Of a stretch of DNA of 64,000 nt, positions 8,957-18,818 are shown piece by piece. The notes beneath the pieces are model-generated. The model did not search any database, was not told the origin of the DNA, and worked only from the letters and a program-made list of their open reading frames with translations. The stretch is from Actinomadura parmotrematis. GTDB lineage: Bacteria > Actinomycetota > Actinomycetes > Streptosporangiales > Streptosporangiaceae. The position numbers and the translations under genes are program-made. The stretch spans positions 186,001 to 250,000 of the forward strand of contig NZ_JAIBOA010000004.1 in assembly GCF_019458805.1 (NCBI RefSeq), written 5' to 3'. Position 1 is the first letter of the stretch. Every line of letters starts with the position of its first letter.

Positions 8957-8977
8957 CATGCAACGCCTGTATGAATG
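8953..8977. promoter_or_regulatory. TetR-type operator overlapping promoter and start region
   Basis: CATTCATGCA (8953-8962) and TGTATGAATG (8968-8977) form an inverted repeat with 9 of 10 matches and a 5-bp spacer. It covers the -10 box, the predicted transcription start and the first base of the ribosome site, an ideal position for repression. The likely ligand is the TetR protein encoded at the end of the same cassette (11660-12277). Confidence 0.7.
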
Positions 8978-8985
8978 GAGTCGCG

Positions 8986-10509
8986 ATGCGGGGACGGACG
9001 GCCGTGGTGCTCGGCGGCAGCGTGGCGGGGCTCTGCGCCGCCGGAGCGCTCGCCCGCCACTTCGAGCAGGTGCTCGTCCTGGAGCGCGACCGGCTCCCGC
9101 CGGACGCCGAGCACCGCCGCGGCGTGCCGCAGAGCAAGCACCCGCACTTCCTGCTGAACTCCGGCCGCCGCGCCATCGGCGAGATCTTCCCCGGCTTCGA
9201 GGAGGCCCTGATCGCGGCGGGCGGGATGCACCTGATGCCGTCGATGGACGCCGCCTACTGCGAGAACGACGGCTGGGCGCCGCGCAAGGCGGGGTCCATG
9301 ACGATGGTCTACAGCTCCCGCGTGCTCATCGAGCGGGTGCTGCGCGACAAGGTCCGCGAGCTGCCGGCCGTCGAGATCCGCGAGGGCGCGACCGTCACCG
9401 GCCTGCGCTGCGCCGGCGGCGGCGCCCCGGACGGGCGCGTCGAGGGCGTCGCGTACCGCGCCGAGGACGGGACGGAGGCCGTCCTGGACGCCGACCTCGT
9501 CGTGGACGCGCTCGGGCGCGGCTCGCCGGTCGCCGCCTGGCTCGCCGAGGCGGGCTGGGACGCGCCGCCCGAGCGCACCCTCGACGCCAAGGTCACCTAC
9601 ACCTCGCGCTGGTACGACCTGCCCCCGGCGGGCGGGCGCCCCGCCTCGTGGTGGTGGAAGCACCTGGTCGTCACCCCGACCCAGGACACCGGCGACCACC
9701 CCGACGAGCACGAGTTCCTCAGCAACTTCTTCCCGATCGAGGGCGACCGCGCCATCGTCTGCATGGGCTCGTGGGGCCTGCCGATGCCGCGCGAGACCGC
9801 GGCGTTCGAGGCGGCCGCGGACCGCGTCCGGGCGACCGCCTTCGGCCGCGCCGCCCGCGCCTGCACCCCGACGTCGGAGGTGCACCTGACCCGCTCCACC
9901 GGCAACAGGTGGCGCCGCTTCGACCTGCTGGACGCGCCGCCCGCCGGGATCGTCTCCATCGGCGACGCGATCTGCGCCTTCAACCCCTTCTACGCGCAAG
10001 GGATGAGCTCGGCCGCCCGCTCCGCGCTCCTCCTCGGCGCGGCGCTGCGCCGCCACGACGCGGTCGGCGCCGCGTTCGCCCGCGACTTCCTGACCCGGCA
10101 GAAGGCGTCCCTGGACGTGCCCTGGATGCTCGCGATGGCCCGCGACCAGGCGTACGACTTCGCCACCGGCACCGAGACCGTCCCGCGCTGGCGGCGCCGC
10201 CTCGCCGCCCGCCTCAGCTGGCCGATCTTCAACGCCATCACCGCCGCGAGCCGCGAGGACGCCTACGTCGAGCGGACCTTCGCCCAGGTGTTCAACCTCG
10301 ACCGGTCGCTGCGGCAGATGGCGGCCGACCCCCGGTTCTGGTTCGGCATCGCCCGCTACAAGGTGCGCGAGAAGCTCGGCCGCACCGTCGTGCCCGGCGG
10401 GTTCGACGAGCGGGAGGACCCGCCCGGCACCGACTACACCGGCCGCACCGATCCCGCGGGCGCGCCGTCCGCGCGGACGGACCGCGGCGACGACCTCGTC
10501 GGCGCCTGA
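8986..10509 (+). CDS. FAD-dependent oxidoreductase/monooxygenase
   Basis: A 507-residue flavoprotein of the p-hydroxybenzoate-hydroxylase-like/epoxidase superfamily. Evidence: the N-terminal dinucleotide fold VVLGGSVAGLCAAGALA, the motif GVPQSKHPHFLL similar to the GVPQ-x-x-H-x-H-xLL of secondary-metabolite epoxidases, and the FAD-phosphate region SIGDAICAFNPFYAQGMS. The ATG at 8986 has GGAG five bases upstream; an upstream ATG at 8971 lies inside the operator. First gene of a cassette followed 14 bp later by a membrane protein and then by a TetR regulator, so it may modify a lipophilic or xenobiotic compound. Substrate unknown. Confidence 0.82.
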   Translation: MRGRTAVVLGGSVAGLCAAGALARHFEQVLVLERDRLPPDAEHRRGVPQSKHPHFLLNSGRRAIGEIFPGFEEALIAAGGMHLMPSMDAAYCENDGWAPRKAGSMTMVYSSRVLIERVLRDKVRELPAVEIREGATVTGLRCAGGGAPDGRVEGVAYRAEDGTEAVLDADLVVDALGRGSPVAAWLAEAGWDAPPERTLDAKVTYTSRWYDLPPAGGRPASWWWKHLVVTPTQDTGDHPDEHEFLSNFFPIEGDRAIVCMGSWGLPMPRETAAFEAAADRVRATAFGRAARACTPTSEVHLTRSTGNRWRRFDLLDAPPAGIVSIGDAICAFNPFYAQGMSSAARSALLLGAALRRHDAVGAAFARDFLTRQKASLDVPWMLAMARDQAYDFATGTETVPRWRRRLAARLSWPIFNAITAASREDAYVERTFAQVFNLDRSLRQMAADPRFWFGIARYKVREKLGRTVVPGGFDEREDPPGTDYTGRTDPAGAPSARTDRGDDLVGA

Positions 10510-10523
10510 GCGGGGGAACGTCC

Positions 10524-11654
10524 ATGGGATACACCTGCGAACCGGCGGCCGAGCGCGTCGCGGAGAAGCTCGGCTTCTCCTGCCACGGCGCCCACCCCGT
10601 CGTGACGTTCCGCGACCCGTTCGACCTGGCGAGCGGCACCATGCCGGTCCTGGAGCTGCTCATCGTCGGCGGCGCGGTGTTCGCCCTCGTCCACGCCCGG
10701 CGGCGGTGGCGGCGCGACGGCGACCCCGCGAACCTGGTGCTGTGGATCGCCTCGGTCGTCTACCTGGCGGTGATCGAGCCGCCGCTGTACTTCCCCGGCT
10801 GGTTCGGGCTCCAGGACCAGGTCGGGTTCATCTTCTCGCACAACGTGTTCAGCGTGCAGTTCATGTACGACCGGCTGCCGCTCTACATCGTCGCGTTCTA
10901 CCCGGCGATCTCCCAGCTCGCCTACGAGCTGGTCCGCGCCCTCGGCGTCCTCACCCGGCGCGGGCCGCTCGCGGGCGCGGTGGCCGTCGCGTTCGCCTGC
11001 CAGGTCTTCTACGAGGTCTTCGACCAGCTCGGCCCGCAGCTCGGCTGGTGGGCCTGGAACCCCGGCAACGAGACGATCAACCGGCCGGCGCTGGCGGCGG
11101 TGCCGATGAACAGCATGCTGCTGTTCGCCTCGGTGTCGTTCGGCGCGATGACCTACCTCGTCGTCCGCCTCACCGGCGCCCGCGACGGCCTGAGCGGCCT
11201 CCAGATCGCCTGGCGCGCGGTCGTCGCGGGCGCCCTCACCCCGCTGGCGATGATCGTCGCGAGCGCGCCGAGCGGCGCCTTCCGGGGCGCGGACCGGGCG
11301 GGGATCCAGGCGGCGATCCTCGGCGCCGAGCTCGCCGCCGTCTGGGCCGCCGGCCTCTGGCTGCTCGCCGACGCCTGGCGGGCGGTGCGCGCCGGGACGG
11401 TGCCGCCGCCGGCGTCCCCCCGGTTCGCGCGGGTCTACCCGGCGCTCTACCTCGGCGTCCACGCCGTGCTCTGGCTCGTCGCGCTGCCCGCCTACCTGGC
11501 GGCGCGCGGCGGCGTCACCGAGGACGGCACGCCCGTCGGGAGCCTCTGGTACGCGGCGCTCTGCGCCGTCGCGGCGGCGGCGATCCTGCTCGCCGCGCTG
11601 CGCGCGACCGCGGCCCGGCCGGCGCCGGAGGCCGCCGCGCCTGTGCGATCCTAG
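10524..11654 (+). CDS. Polytopic membrane protein of the oxidoreductase cassette
   Basis: A 376-residue integral membrane protein with about nine hydrophobic segments (for example VLELLIVGGAVFALVHA, LVLWIASVVYLAVIE, LYIVAFYPAISQLAYE, and several after residue 180). Conserved-looking aromatic and Asn/Glu positions such as QLGWWAWNPGNETINRPA lie between helices, reminiscent of membrane enzymes rather than simple carriers, though I cannot assign a family. ATG at 10524 follows the oxidoreductase stop by 14 bp with GGGGGAAC as ribosome site. Co-expression with the flavoenzyme and TetR suggests a shared lipophilic substrate. Confidence 0.75.
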   Translation: MGYTCEPAAERVAEKLGFSCHGAHPVVTFRDPFDLASGTMPVLELLIVGGAVFALVHARRRWRRDGDPANLVLWIASVVYLAVIEPPLYFPGWFGLQDQVGFIFSHNVFSVQFMYDRLPLYIVAFYPAISQLAYELVRALGVLTRRGPLAGAVAVAFACQVFYEVFDQLGPQLGWWAWNPGNETINRPALAAVPMNSMLLFASVSFGAMTYLVVRLTGARDGLSGLQIAWRAVVAGALTPLAMIVASAPSGAFRGADRAGIQAAILGAELAAVWAAGLWLLADAWRAVRAGTVPPPASPRFARVYPALYLGVHAVLWLVALPAYLAARGGVTEDGTPVGSLWYAALCAVAAAAILLAALRATAARPAPEAAAPVRS

Positions 11655-11659
11655 GGGGC

Positions 11660-12277
11660 ATGGCGCGCCACGGCTGGGGAGGACGGCCCCCCGCATCGGA
11701 CGCCGAGGCCCGGCAGCGCATCGTCGACGCGACCGCCCGCTGCATCGACCGGCACGGCGTCGCGAAGACGACCCTGTCCGACGTCGCGGCCGAGCTCGGC
11801 GTCACCCGCCAGACCGTCTACCGCCACTTCGACCGGATCGGCGACATCGTCGGCGAGGTCGCCGCGCAGGGCGCGGAGGCGTTCGTCGACCGGCTCATCG
11901 CCCACCTGCAGGGGACGACCGACCCGGCGGAGGCGGTCGTCGAGGGCCTCGTGTTCTGCGTGCGGACGATCCCGACCGAGCCGCACCTCAGCCTGCTGCT
12001 CCAGGTCGGCGACTCCGGCGCGTTCGCCCGCGGCGCCACCACCGCCGACGCCATCGCCTACGGCGCCGCGATGCTGGAGCGCTTCCCGGTCGACTGGGCC
12101 GCCGCCGGCATCACCGGCGACGACCTCGGCGGCCTCGCCGAGATCATCATGCGGCTGCTGACGTCGCTGCTCCAGCGCCCCGGCGAGCCGCCGGACGAGG
12201 CCCGCCTCCGCGCCCTCCTCGGCCGCTGGCTGGCCCCCGCCCTCGCCCCGTCGCGCGCGCCCGCCGGCCGCGCCTGA
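11660..12277 (+). CDS. TetR family transcriptional regulator
   Basis: A 205-residue TetR protein. The N-terminal helix-turn-helix is clear: RQRIVDATARCIDRHGVAKT, then LSDVAAELGVTRQTVYRHF at about residues 42-60. The C-terminal ligand-binding half is hydrophobic and divergent. The ATG is 6 bases past the membrane-protein stop, so it is the third gene of the cassette and probably represses it through the palindrome at 8953-8977. The ligand is likely a substrate or product of the oxidoreductase, but that is inference. Confidence 0.88.
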   Translation: MARHGWGGRPPASDAEARQRIVDATARCIDRHGVAKTTLSDVAAELGVTRQTVYRHFDRIGDIVGEVAAQGAEAFVDRLIAHLQGTTDPAEAVVEGLVFCVRTIPTEPHLSLLLQVGDSGAFARGATTADAIAYGAAMLERFPVDWAAAGITGDDLGGLAEIIMRLLTSLLQRPGEPPDEARLRALLGRWLAPALAPSRAPAGRA

Positions 12278-12287
12278 CGGACCGGCG

Positions 12288-13592
12288 TCAGGCGTCCGGG
12301 TCCGCGGGCGCGGCGTCCGGCTCGGCGAACGCCGCCGCGAGGGGCGCCGCGACCAGGCCGACCTGCCAGGGCCGGGCGCCGAGGGCGCGGAGCGCGCCGC
12401 CGATCGCGGCGGCCGACGCCTCGGCGGGCGGCGACCAGGCCAGGCGCCGCACCGAGTCGGGCTGCAGCAGGTTCTCGGCGGGCAGCGCGTGCTCCTCGGC
12501 GAGCGCGGCGACGACGGCGCGGGCGGCGGTGAGGCGCGCGGCGGCGGCCGGGTCGCGCTCGGCCCACCGGTGCGGCGGGGGCGGCCCGTCGCCGGGCAGG
12601 TTGGCCTCCGGCAGCGCCCGGTCGGGCAGCGTCCGGGCCCGGGTGACCGCGCGCAGCCACGCCGACGAGTGGCGGCGGGCGCCGCGGCCGCGCATCGCGT
12701 GCAGCGCCTGGAGCTCGGCCTGCGTCTTCGGCGGGTGCAGCGCCAGCTCCACGATCGCGGTGTCCTGCAGCACCCGGCCGGGCGACAGGTCGCGCTCGCG
12801 GGCGATGCGGTCGCGGGCCTCCCACACCTCGCGGACGATCGCGAGGGCGCGGCGGTTGCGGACCCGGTGGATGCCGGACGTGCGGCGCCAGGGGTCGGTG
12901 CGCGGCGGCTTCGGCGGCGTCGCGAGGATCGCCGCGTACTCCTCCAGCGCCCAGCCGAGCTTGCCGGCCGCGGCGAGCCGCTCCCGCAGCGCGTCGCGCA
13001 GCTCCACCAGCAGCTCGACGTCGAGCGCGGCGTAGCGCAGCCAGTCCTCGGGCAGCGGCCGGGTGGACCAGTCGGCGGCCGAGTGGCCCTTCTCCAGCGT
13101 GTAGCCGAGGACGGTCTCCACGATCGACCCGAGCCCGACCCGCGGGTAGCCGAGCAGCCGCCCGGCGAGCTCGGTGTCGAACAGCGCGCCCGGCACCATG
13201 CCGACCTCGGCGAGGCACGGCAGGTCCTGGTTGGCGGCGTGCAGCACCCACTCGGCGTCCGCGAGGGCGGCGTTCAGCGGCGCCAGGTCGGGCAGCGCGA
13301 TCGGGTCGATGAGCGCGGTGCCGGCGCCCGCGCGGCGCAGCTGGATCAGGTAGGCGCGCTGCCCGTACCGGTAGCCCGAGGCGCGCTCGGCGTCCACCGC
13401 GACCGGGCCCTCGCCCGCCGCGAACGCCGCGACGGTCGCGGCGAGCCCGTCCAGGGTCTCCACCACGGGCGGGACGCCCTCGGCGGGTTCCAGCAGGGGG
13501 ACCGGCGGCGGCCCTTCGGGCTCGGTTGCGGACACGGCCACGGGCCCGGTGCTGTCGCCGGCCGCCTCGGTCTCGGACGCTGCTCTTCCCAC
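12288..13592 (-). CDS. rnd: Ribonuclease D (DEDD 3'-5' exonuclease with HRDC domain)
   Basis: A 434-residue RNase D-like exonuclease acting on 3' ends of structured RNAs. The DEDDy motifs are visible: [19 protein letters not shown] (Exo I, with A-E in place of the usual T-E), [14 protein letters not shown] (Exo II) and [16 protein letters not shown] (Exo III with Y-x3-D). An HRDC-type helical domain follows (about residues 245-330) and a second helical region ends the protein. It precedes nothing on its strand but lies 19 bp downstream of DUF3000, the standard actinobacterial arrangement. Its GTG start has only a close AGGGGAC ribosome site, so the exact start is moderately uncertain. Confidence 0.88.
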   Translation of the reverse strand: MGRAASETEAAGDSTGPVAVSATEPEGPPPVPLLEPAEGVPPVVETLDGLAATVAAFAAGEGPVAVDAERASGYRYGQRAYLIQLRRAGAGTALIDPIALPDLAPLNAALADAEWVLHAANQDLPCLAEVGMVPGALFDTELAGRLLGYPRVGLGSIVETVLGYTLEKGHSAADWSTRPLPEDWLRYAALDVELLVELRDALRERLAAAGKLGWALEEYAAILATPPKPPRTDPWRRTSGIHRVRNRRALAIVREVWEARDRIARERDLSPGRVLQDTAIVELALHPPKTQAELQALHAMRGRGARRHSSAWLRAVTRARTLPDRALPEANLPGDGPPPPHRWAERDPAAAARLTAARAVVAALAEEHALPAENLLQPDSVRRLAWSPPAEASAAAIGGALRALGARPWQVGLVAAPLAAAFAEPDAAPADPDA

Positions 13593-13611
13593 GTCCCCTA
13601 CCGTACGACGT

Positions 13612-14250
13612 TCAACGGCCCGCGCCGCCCCGGCGGCCCGGCAGCGGCACGGCGCCGGACGGCGGCAGCCCCGCCGTGACGCACATCACCTCGCACCACG
13701 CGGCCACGTGCCCGGCCAGATCCGGCCCGGTCGGCGACCAGGACGCGCGCAGCTCCAGCTCCGTCGCCGCCGGTTCGTCGGCCTTGTCGCCGAAGCTCTC
13801 GGAGACCGCGACGGTGACGGTGCCCGACTCGCCGGCGTACCCGGCGGGCTCCAGCGCCTCCAGCAGCCAGCTCCAGGCGACCGAGCCGATCAGGTCGTCG
13901 GCGGCGATCTCCGGCTCCAGGTCGGCCTGGATGTAGGCGACGACGCGGAACCCGCCGGTCCAGCCGGCCCGCCCGTCGGGGTCGTAGAGCACGATCAGGC
14001 GGCCGGTGGCGGCCTCGGTGTCCTCGTCGCGCCACACGCTGCCCGACAGGGCCGCGGCGTAGGGGGCGAGGCGCTGCGGGGCCGGCATGTCCTCCAGGTC
14101 GAGCTCGGGGCGGAGCGGCGGGCCGTCGAGGACGGCGCGCAGGGCGGCGGCGGCGCGCCGGAACTCGGGCGGGTCGGCGGGCGCGGTCACCGGCGCGGCC
14201 GCCGCCGGGGACGCCGGGACGGGCGGGGGGAAGGGCGGGGATGTGAGCAC
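13612..14250 (-). CDS. DUF3000 family protein
   Basis: A 212-residue protein recognised by context and sequence as the DUF3000 family that sits between hemE and rnd in many actinobacteria. The N-terminus is Pro/Ala-rich, followed by [20 protein letters not shown], a Trp-rich central strand ([20 protein letters not shown]) and a C-terminal helix ending in WCEVMC. No catalytic motif is apparent and its function is unknown. GTG start at 14250; divergent from hemE across 195 bp. Confidence 0.8.
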   Translation of the reverse strand: MLTSPPFPPPVPASPAAAAPVTAPADPPEFRRAAAALRAVLDGPPLRPELDLEDMPAPQRLAPYAAALSGSVWRDEDTEAATGRLIVLYDPDGRAGWTGGFRVVAYIQADLEPEIAADDLIGSVAWSWLLEALEPAGYAGESGTVTVAVSESFGDKADEPAATELELRASWSPTGPDLAGHVAAWCEVMCVTAGLPPSGAVPLPGRRGGAGR

Positions 14251-14445
14251 AGCACAGGTTTCGTCTCAGGAAATCGATCAGGCGGCGGAACGGCGCAAGG
14301 GGGACCTCCCTCGGCTATGACCCGCATCACGTTGGCACGCCGGGGCGACAGAATGCGGGACTTCGCTCGGCGTGTCCGGAACTTCGTCCCGGCGTACCGC
14401 GCAGGTCGGTGCGCCCGCCGGCGGCGGCCGTGGGACCATGCGGGG

Positions 14446-15513
14446 GTGGCTGAAGACACCGTTGCCGACCAGGCCGTGAACCCCGCCCTCGCGGCGAGCC
14501 CGTTCCTGCGGGCCTGCCGCCGCCAGGAGGTGCCGCACACCCCGGTGTGGTACATGCGGCAGGCGGGCCGCGCGCTGCCCGAGTACCTGCGGGTGCGCGA
14601 GGGCGTCCCGATGCTGGAGGCGTGCGCCCGCCCCGAGATGATCGTGGAGATCACCCTGCAGCCGGTGCGCCGCTACGCGGTCGACGCGGCGATCTTCTTC
14701 AGCGACATCGTGGTCCCGCTGAAGGCCGTCGGCGTGGACGTGGACCTGAAGCCCGGCGTCGGCCCCGTCATCGCCGACCCGATCCGCGACGCCGCGGACG
14801 TGCGGGCGATCCGCGCCCTCACCCCCGCGGACGTGCCGTACGTGACCGAGGCCGTGCGCGGCCTCGTCGGCGAGCTCGGCGCGACCCCGCTGATCGGGTT
14901 CGCGGGCGCCCCGTTCACCCTCGCGGCCTACCTGATCGAGGGCGGCCCGTCCAAGACCCACGACCGCACCAAGGCCCTCATGTACGGGCGCCCCGACCTG
15001 TGGCACGAGCTGATGGACAAGCTCGCCGACATCACCGTCGCGTTCCTGAAGGTGCAGATCGAGGCGGGCGCGAGCGCCGTCCAGCTCTTCGACTCCTGGG
15101 CCGGCGCGGTCGCCCCCGACGACTACCGCGAGGCGGTGCTGCCGCACAGCCGCCGCATCCTCGCCGAGATCGCCGATCTCGGCGTGCCGCGCATCCACTT
15201 CGGCGTCGGCACCGGCGAGCTGCTCGGCCTGATGGGCGAGGCGGGCGCCGACGTCGTCGGCGTCGACTGGCGCGTCCCGCTGGACGAGGCCGCGCGCCGC
15301 GTCGACCCCGGCAAAGCCCTCCAGGGCAACCTGGACCCGGCGGTCCTGTTCGCGCCCTGGGACGTCGTGCAGCGGCGCGCCAAGGACGTCCTGGACCGCG
15401 GCCGCACCGCCGAGGGCCACATCTTCAACCTCGGCCACGGCGTGCCGCCCTCCGCGGACCCCGACGTCCTGGCGCGCCTCGCCGACTTCGTCCACGAGAC
15501 GTCGGCCCGCTAG
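14446..15513 (+). CDS. hemE: Uroporphyrinogen decarboxylase
   Basis: A 355-residue enzyme that removes four acetate carboxyls from uroporphyrinogen III to give coproporphyrinogen III. Signatures: [16 protein letters not shown] (HemE motif 1 with the two substrate-binding arginines), [14 protein letters not shown] with the catalytic aspartate, [16 protein letters not shown], and the C-terminal NLGHGVPP. The GTG at 14446 gives [15 protein letters not shown]; the nearby ATG at 14438 is out of frame. Its stop codon shares the palindrome CTAG with the stop of the convergent DUF4349 gene. First enzyme of the local haem block. Confidence 0.95.
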   Translation: MAEDTVADQAVNPALAASPFLRACRRQEVPHTPVWYMRQAGRALPEYLRVREGVPMLEACARPEMIVEITLQPVRRYAVDAAIFFSDIVVPLKAVGVDVDLKPGVGPVIADPIRDAADVRAIRALTPADVPYVTEAVRGLVGELGATPLIGFAGAPFTLAAYLIEGGPSKTHDRTKALMYGRPDLWHELMDKLADITVAFLKVQIEAGASAVQLFDSWAGAVAPDDYREAVLPHSRRILAEIADLGVPRIHFGVGTGELLGLMGEAGADVVGVDWRVPLDEAARRVDPGKALQGNLDPAVLFAPWDVVQRRAKDVLDRGRTAEGHIFNLGHGVPPSADPDVLARLADFVHETSAR

Positions 15514-16451
15514 CCGGCGTCGGCGGGCTTCTCCACGGCCGGGGCGGGCCGCCCGCGCAGGCGGCGGCGGAGGAGCAGGGCCGGGACGGCCACGACCAGC
15601 GCCACGGCGGCGAACGGCAGCAGCCAGCCGAGCAGCGTCAGCAGCGCCCCGACGGCGGCGGCGAGGGCGTGCCAGCCGTCCTTCAGCGCGGGCACGAAGC
15701 CGTGCTCCTCGGGCTTCCCGGCCGTGGCGACAGGCGGCGGCGCGAGGCGGACGGTGAGGGTGGCGTAGGAGGTGCTCTGCGCCAGCGCCCGCTGCCGCGC
15801 CTGGAGGGCCTCCAGGTCGGCCTGGCGCTGCTCGATCTGGTTCTCCAGCGAGGTGATCTCCTCGATCGTCCCGGCCCGGTCCAGGAGCTTGCGGAACGAG
15901 GCCAGCGACGCCTGCGCGGACCGCACCCGGCTGGTCACGTCGGCGACCTGCTCGGTGACGTCCTCGGCCTGCTGGTGCAGCGCGGTGCGGGTGCCGAGCC
16001 GGGACCCGAGCCGGTCCAGGGCCGCCGGGTAGCGGGCCGTCGGGATCTTCAGGACGAGGGTGGCGCCGGACCGGCCGCTGGAGGTCGTCTCGCTCGCCAC
16101 GTAGCCGCCGGCCTCGGCGGTGAGCCGCTTGGCCTCGGCGGCCGACGCCGCCACGTCGCGGGCCTGGACGCGCAGGTCGGCGGTGTAGACGACCGAGCGG
16201 CCGGCCACCGCCTGCGCGACGTTGACGTTCTTGCCGGTGCCGGTACTGGCGCCGGCGGTCGCGCGGCCCGCCTGCGCCCCGCCCGCCGCGGCCTTGTTCG
16301 GCGCGGCGGCGGGGGCGCGGGCGTCCGTCGCGGACTCGCCGTGGGAGCCGCCGCCGGCGCAGCCGCCCAGCAGCAGGGCGGCGAGCAGGGCGGCGGGCAG
16401 GGCGGGGATCAGGACGCGGGGGACGGTGGACGTTCTGCCGGAGGTCCTCAT
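15510..16451 (-). CDS. DUF4349 domain lipoprotein
   Basis: A 313-residue putative lipoprotein. The N-terminal hydrophobic stretch ends in a lipobox ([10 protein letters not shown]), so it should be exported and lipidated. The central DUF4349 domain includes [20 protein letters not shown] and a coiled-coil segment around [22 protein letters not shown]-terminal transmembrane hairpin ([20 protein letters not shown]) and a basic tail end the protein. The function of DUF4349 is unknown. I chose the ATG at 16451, which places the signal near the N-terminus; a longer frame to 16526 is possible. It interrupts the otherwise contiguous hemE-hemY-hemQ order on the opposite strand. Confidence 0.82.
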   Translation of the reverse strand: MRTSGRTSTVPRVLIPALPAALLAALLLGGCAGGGSHGESATDARAPAAAPNKAAAGGAQAGRATAGASTGTGKNVNVAQAVAGRSVVYTADLRVQARDVAASAAEAKRLTAEAGGYVASETTSSGRSGATLVLKIPTARYPAALDRLGSRLGTRTALHQQAEDVTEQVADVTSRVRSAQASLASFRKLLDRAGTIEEITSLENQIEQRQADLEALQARQRALAQSTSYATLTVRLAPPPVATAGKPEEHGFVPALKDGWHALAAAVGALLTLLGWLLPFAAVALVVAVPALLLRRRLRGRPAPAVEKPADAG

Positions 16452-16636
16452 GACGTTTCGATGGGTGTGTCCCGCGTCACGGTTCCGGCGCCACGGTCGC
16501 GAAAAGGGCACGAAGGGGACGCGCACGGGTCACGGCACGGCCCTTGGCTCTTCCCTGACTCCCGCATGGCCGCCGTTTGGCGACGGAAAGGCCGCCCCGG
16601 TGCGGACCACCGCGCGGTACGTGGAATCGTGGAGGC

Positions 16637-18148
16637 ATGACCACCTCCCATGTCGTCGTCGTCGGTGGCGGCATCGCGGGCCTCACCGCCGCGCGCGCGC
16701 TGGCGCGCCGGGGCGTGCGGGTGACGGTGCTGGAGGGCTCCCCGCGCATCGGCGGCAAGCTCCAGGTCAGCGAGATCGCCGGGCTGCCGGTCGACGAGGG
16801 CGCCGAGTCGATGCTCGCCCGCCGCCCCGAGGCCCTGGACCTGGTGCGCGACCTCGGCCACGGCGACGCGCTGGTGAACCCCGGCACGACGTCCTCGGCG
16901 ATCCTCAGCCGCGGCGCGCTGCACCCGCTGCCGTCCGGGCAGGTCATGGGCGTCCCGTCCGACCTGCGCGCGCTCGCGGCGTCCCAGGTGCTGTCGGCGC
17001 CCGGCCTCGCCCGCGTCCCCCTCGACCTGGTGCTGCCCGAGACCCGCGTCGGCTCGGACGCGTCGGTCGCCGACTTCATCGGCGCCCGCGTCGGCCGCGA
17101 GGTCGTGGACCGGCTCGTCGAGCCGCTGCTCGGCGGCGTCTACGCGGGCCGCGCCGAGCTGCTGTCGTTCGAGGCGACCATGCCCGCCGTCGCGGCCGCC
17201 GCCCGCGCCCACCGGTCCCTGATCAGCGCGGTGCGCGGGGTGCGCGCCGCCGCTCCCGCGAACCCCGGGCCCGTCTTCGCGACGCTGCCGGCCGGCCTCG
17301 GCACCCTGCCGCACCTGGTCGCCGCCGACCTGGCGGCCGCCGGCGGCACGATCCGCACCGGCGCGACCGTCCGCGAGCTGCGCCGGACGCCGGACGGCTG
17401 GCGGCTGACCGTCGGGTCCGCGCGCGAGCCGGAGGCGGTCGACGCCGACGCGGTGGTCGTCGCGGTCCCGGCCGCGCCCGCCGCCCGGCTGCTGGAGCGC
17501 GACGTGCCGGCCGCCGCCCGCGAGCTGGCCCGCATCGAGTACGCCAGCATGGCGATCATCACGCTGGCCTACGCCTCGACCGCGTTCCCCCGGCCGCCGC
17601 GCGGCAGCGGCTACCTGGTGCCCTCGGTCGAGGGCCGCGACGTCAAGGCCGTCACCTTCAGCTCGGTGAAGTGGCCGCACCTGCGCGAGCGCGACCCCTC
17701 GCTCGTCGTGGTGCGCTGCTCCATCGGCCGCTTCGGCGACGAGCACGCCCTCCAGCGCTCCGACGAGGACCTGCGGGCCGCCGCGATGGCCGAGCTCGCC
17801 GCGACCGCCGGGGTGACCGAGCTGCCGCTGGAGACCCGCGTCACCCGCTGGGGCGGCGGCCTGCCGCAGTACAACGTCGGGCACGCCGACCGGGTCGCGC
17901 GCGTCCTCGCCGCCGTCAAGGCCGCCCCCGGCCTCGCGGTGGCGGGCGCCGCCTACGCGGGCCTCGGCGTCCCGGCGTGCGTCGGGACGGCGCGCGCGGC
18001 CGCCGCCCGGGTGCTGGACCATCTGAACAACCGGGGAGAATCGAACCATGGCAGCGACGGACAAGCCCAAAGCACGCGAACTGAACCAGGTGATCCGCTA
18101 CACGATGTGGTCGGTCTTCCGGGTGACGAGCCCGGCCGGCCTCGGTGA
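16637..18148 (+). CDS. hemY: Coproporphyrinogen III / protoporphyrinogen oxidase (FAD)
   Basis: A 503-residue FAD oxidase. It has the FAD-binding motif [21 protein letters not shown] and the HemY-type segment [19 protein letters not shown], and ends with the conserved [19 protein letters not shown]. In actinobacteria this enzyme makes coproporphyrin III (CgoX activity) in the coproporphyrin-dependent haem route; the adjacent hemQ supports that. The ATG at 16637 has GGAGG only one base upstream, an odd spacing, so the true start may differ. The last 40 or so residues are not family-like and overlap hemQ by 101 bp in another frame, a much longer overlap than usual. Confidence 0.9.
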   Translation: MTTSHVVVVGGGIAGLTAARALARRGVRVTVLEGSPRIGGKLQVSEIAGLPVDEGAESMLARRPEALDLVRDLGHGDALVNPGTTSSAILSRGALHPLPSGQVMGVPSDLRALAASQVLSAPGLARVPLDLVLPETRVGSDASVADFIGARVGREVVDRLVEPLLGGVYAGRAELLSFEATMPAVAAAARAHRSLISAVRGVRAAAPANPGPVFATLPAGLGTLPHLVAADLAAAGGTIRTGATVRELRRTPDGWRLTVGSAREPEAVDADAVVVAVPAAPAARLLERDVPAAARELARIEYASMAIITLAYASTAFPRPPRGSGYLVPSVEGRDVKAVTFSSVKWPHLRERDPSLVVVRCSIGRFGDEHALQRSDEDLRAAAMAELAATAGVTELPLETRVTRWGGGLPQYNVGHADRVARVLAAVKAAPGLAVAGAAYAGLGVPACVGTARAAAARVLDHLNNRGESNHGSDGQAQSTRTEPGDPLHDVVGLPGDEPGRPR

Positions 18149-18743
18149 GCGCGACGCCGCCGAGGTGCAGGACCTGCTCGACCAGGCCGCCGAGAAGGAC
18201 GTGGTGACCCGCGGCCTCTACGACGTGGCGGGCCTGCGCGCGGACGCCGACTACATGATCTGGTGGCACGCGCCGAGCTCGGACGACCTCCAGGAGGTCT
18301 ACTCCCGGTTCCGCCGCACGGCCGTCGGGCGCGCGAGCGAGCCGGTGTGGTCGCAGATGGCGCTGCACCGGCCCGCCGAGTTCAACAAGAGCCACATCCC
18401 GGCCTTCCTCGCCGAGGAGGAGGCGCACGACTACATCTGCGTGTACCCGTTCGTGCGGTCCTACGAGTGGTACCTGCTCCCCGACGAGGAGCGCCGGCGG
18501 ATGCTCGCCGAGCACGGCAAGATGGCGCGCGGCTTCCCCGACGTGCGGGCCAACACCGTCGCCTCGTTCGCGCTCGGCGACTACGAGTGGATGCTGGCGT
18601 TCGAGGCCGACGAGCTGCACCGCATCGTCGACCTCATGCGGCACCTGCGGGCCTCGGACGCGCGCCGGCACGTCCGCGAGGAGGTGCCGTTCTACACCGG
18701 GCGCCGCAAGGCGGTCGCGGAGCTGGTCGCCAACCTTCCCTGA
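18048..18743 (+). CDS. hemQ: Coproheme decarboxylase (HemQ/ChdC)
   Basis: A 231-residue chlorite-dismutase-fold enzyme that converts coproheme to haem b, the last step of the coproporphyrin-dependent pathway. His116, Tyr133 (in [15 protein letters not shown]) and His156 (in [11 protein letters not shown]) match the distal base, catalytic tyrosine and proximal haem ligand of actinobacterial ChdC with a constant two-residue offset. A GGGGAG ribosome site lies inside the 3' end of hemY. Presence of hemQ implies that the upstream oxidase acts on coproporphyrinogen. Start and length agree with the family. Confidence 0.95.
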   Translation: MAATDKPKARELNQVIRYTMWSVFRVTSPAGLGERDAAEVQDLLDQAAEKDVVTRGLYDVAGLRADADYMIWWHAPSSDDLQEVYSRFRRTAVGRASEPVWSQMALHRPAEFNKSHIPAFLAEEEAHDYICVYPFVRSYEWYLLPDEERRRMLAEHGKMARGFPDVRANTVASFALGDYEWMLAFEADELHRIVDLMRHLRASDARRHVREEVPFYTGRRKAVAELVANLP

Positions 18744-18818
18744 AGGTGACACATCACGGGCCCCGGACCTTGACCGATTCTCTCGAACGGCCGGCAAACC
18801 GCCGGTAAAGTGCGGGCC

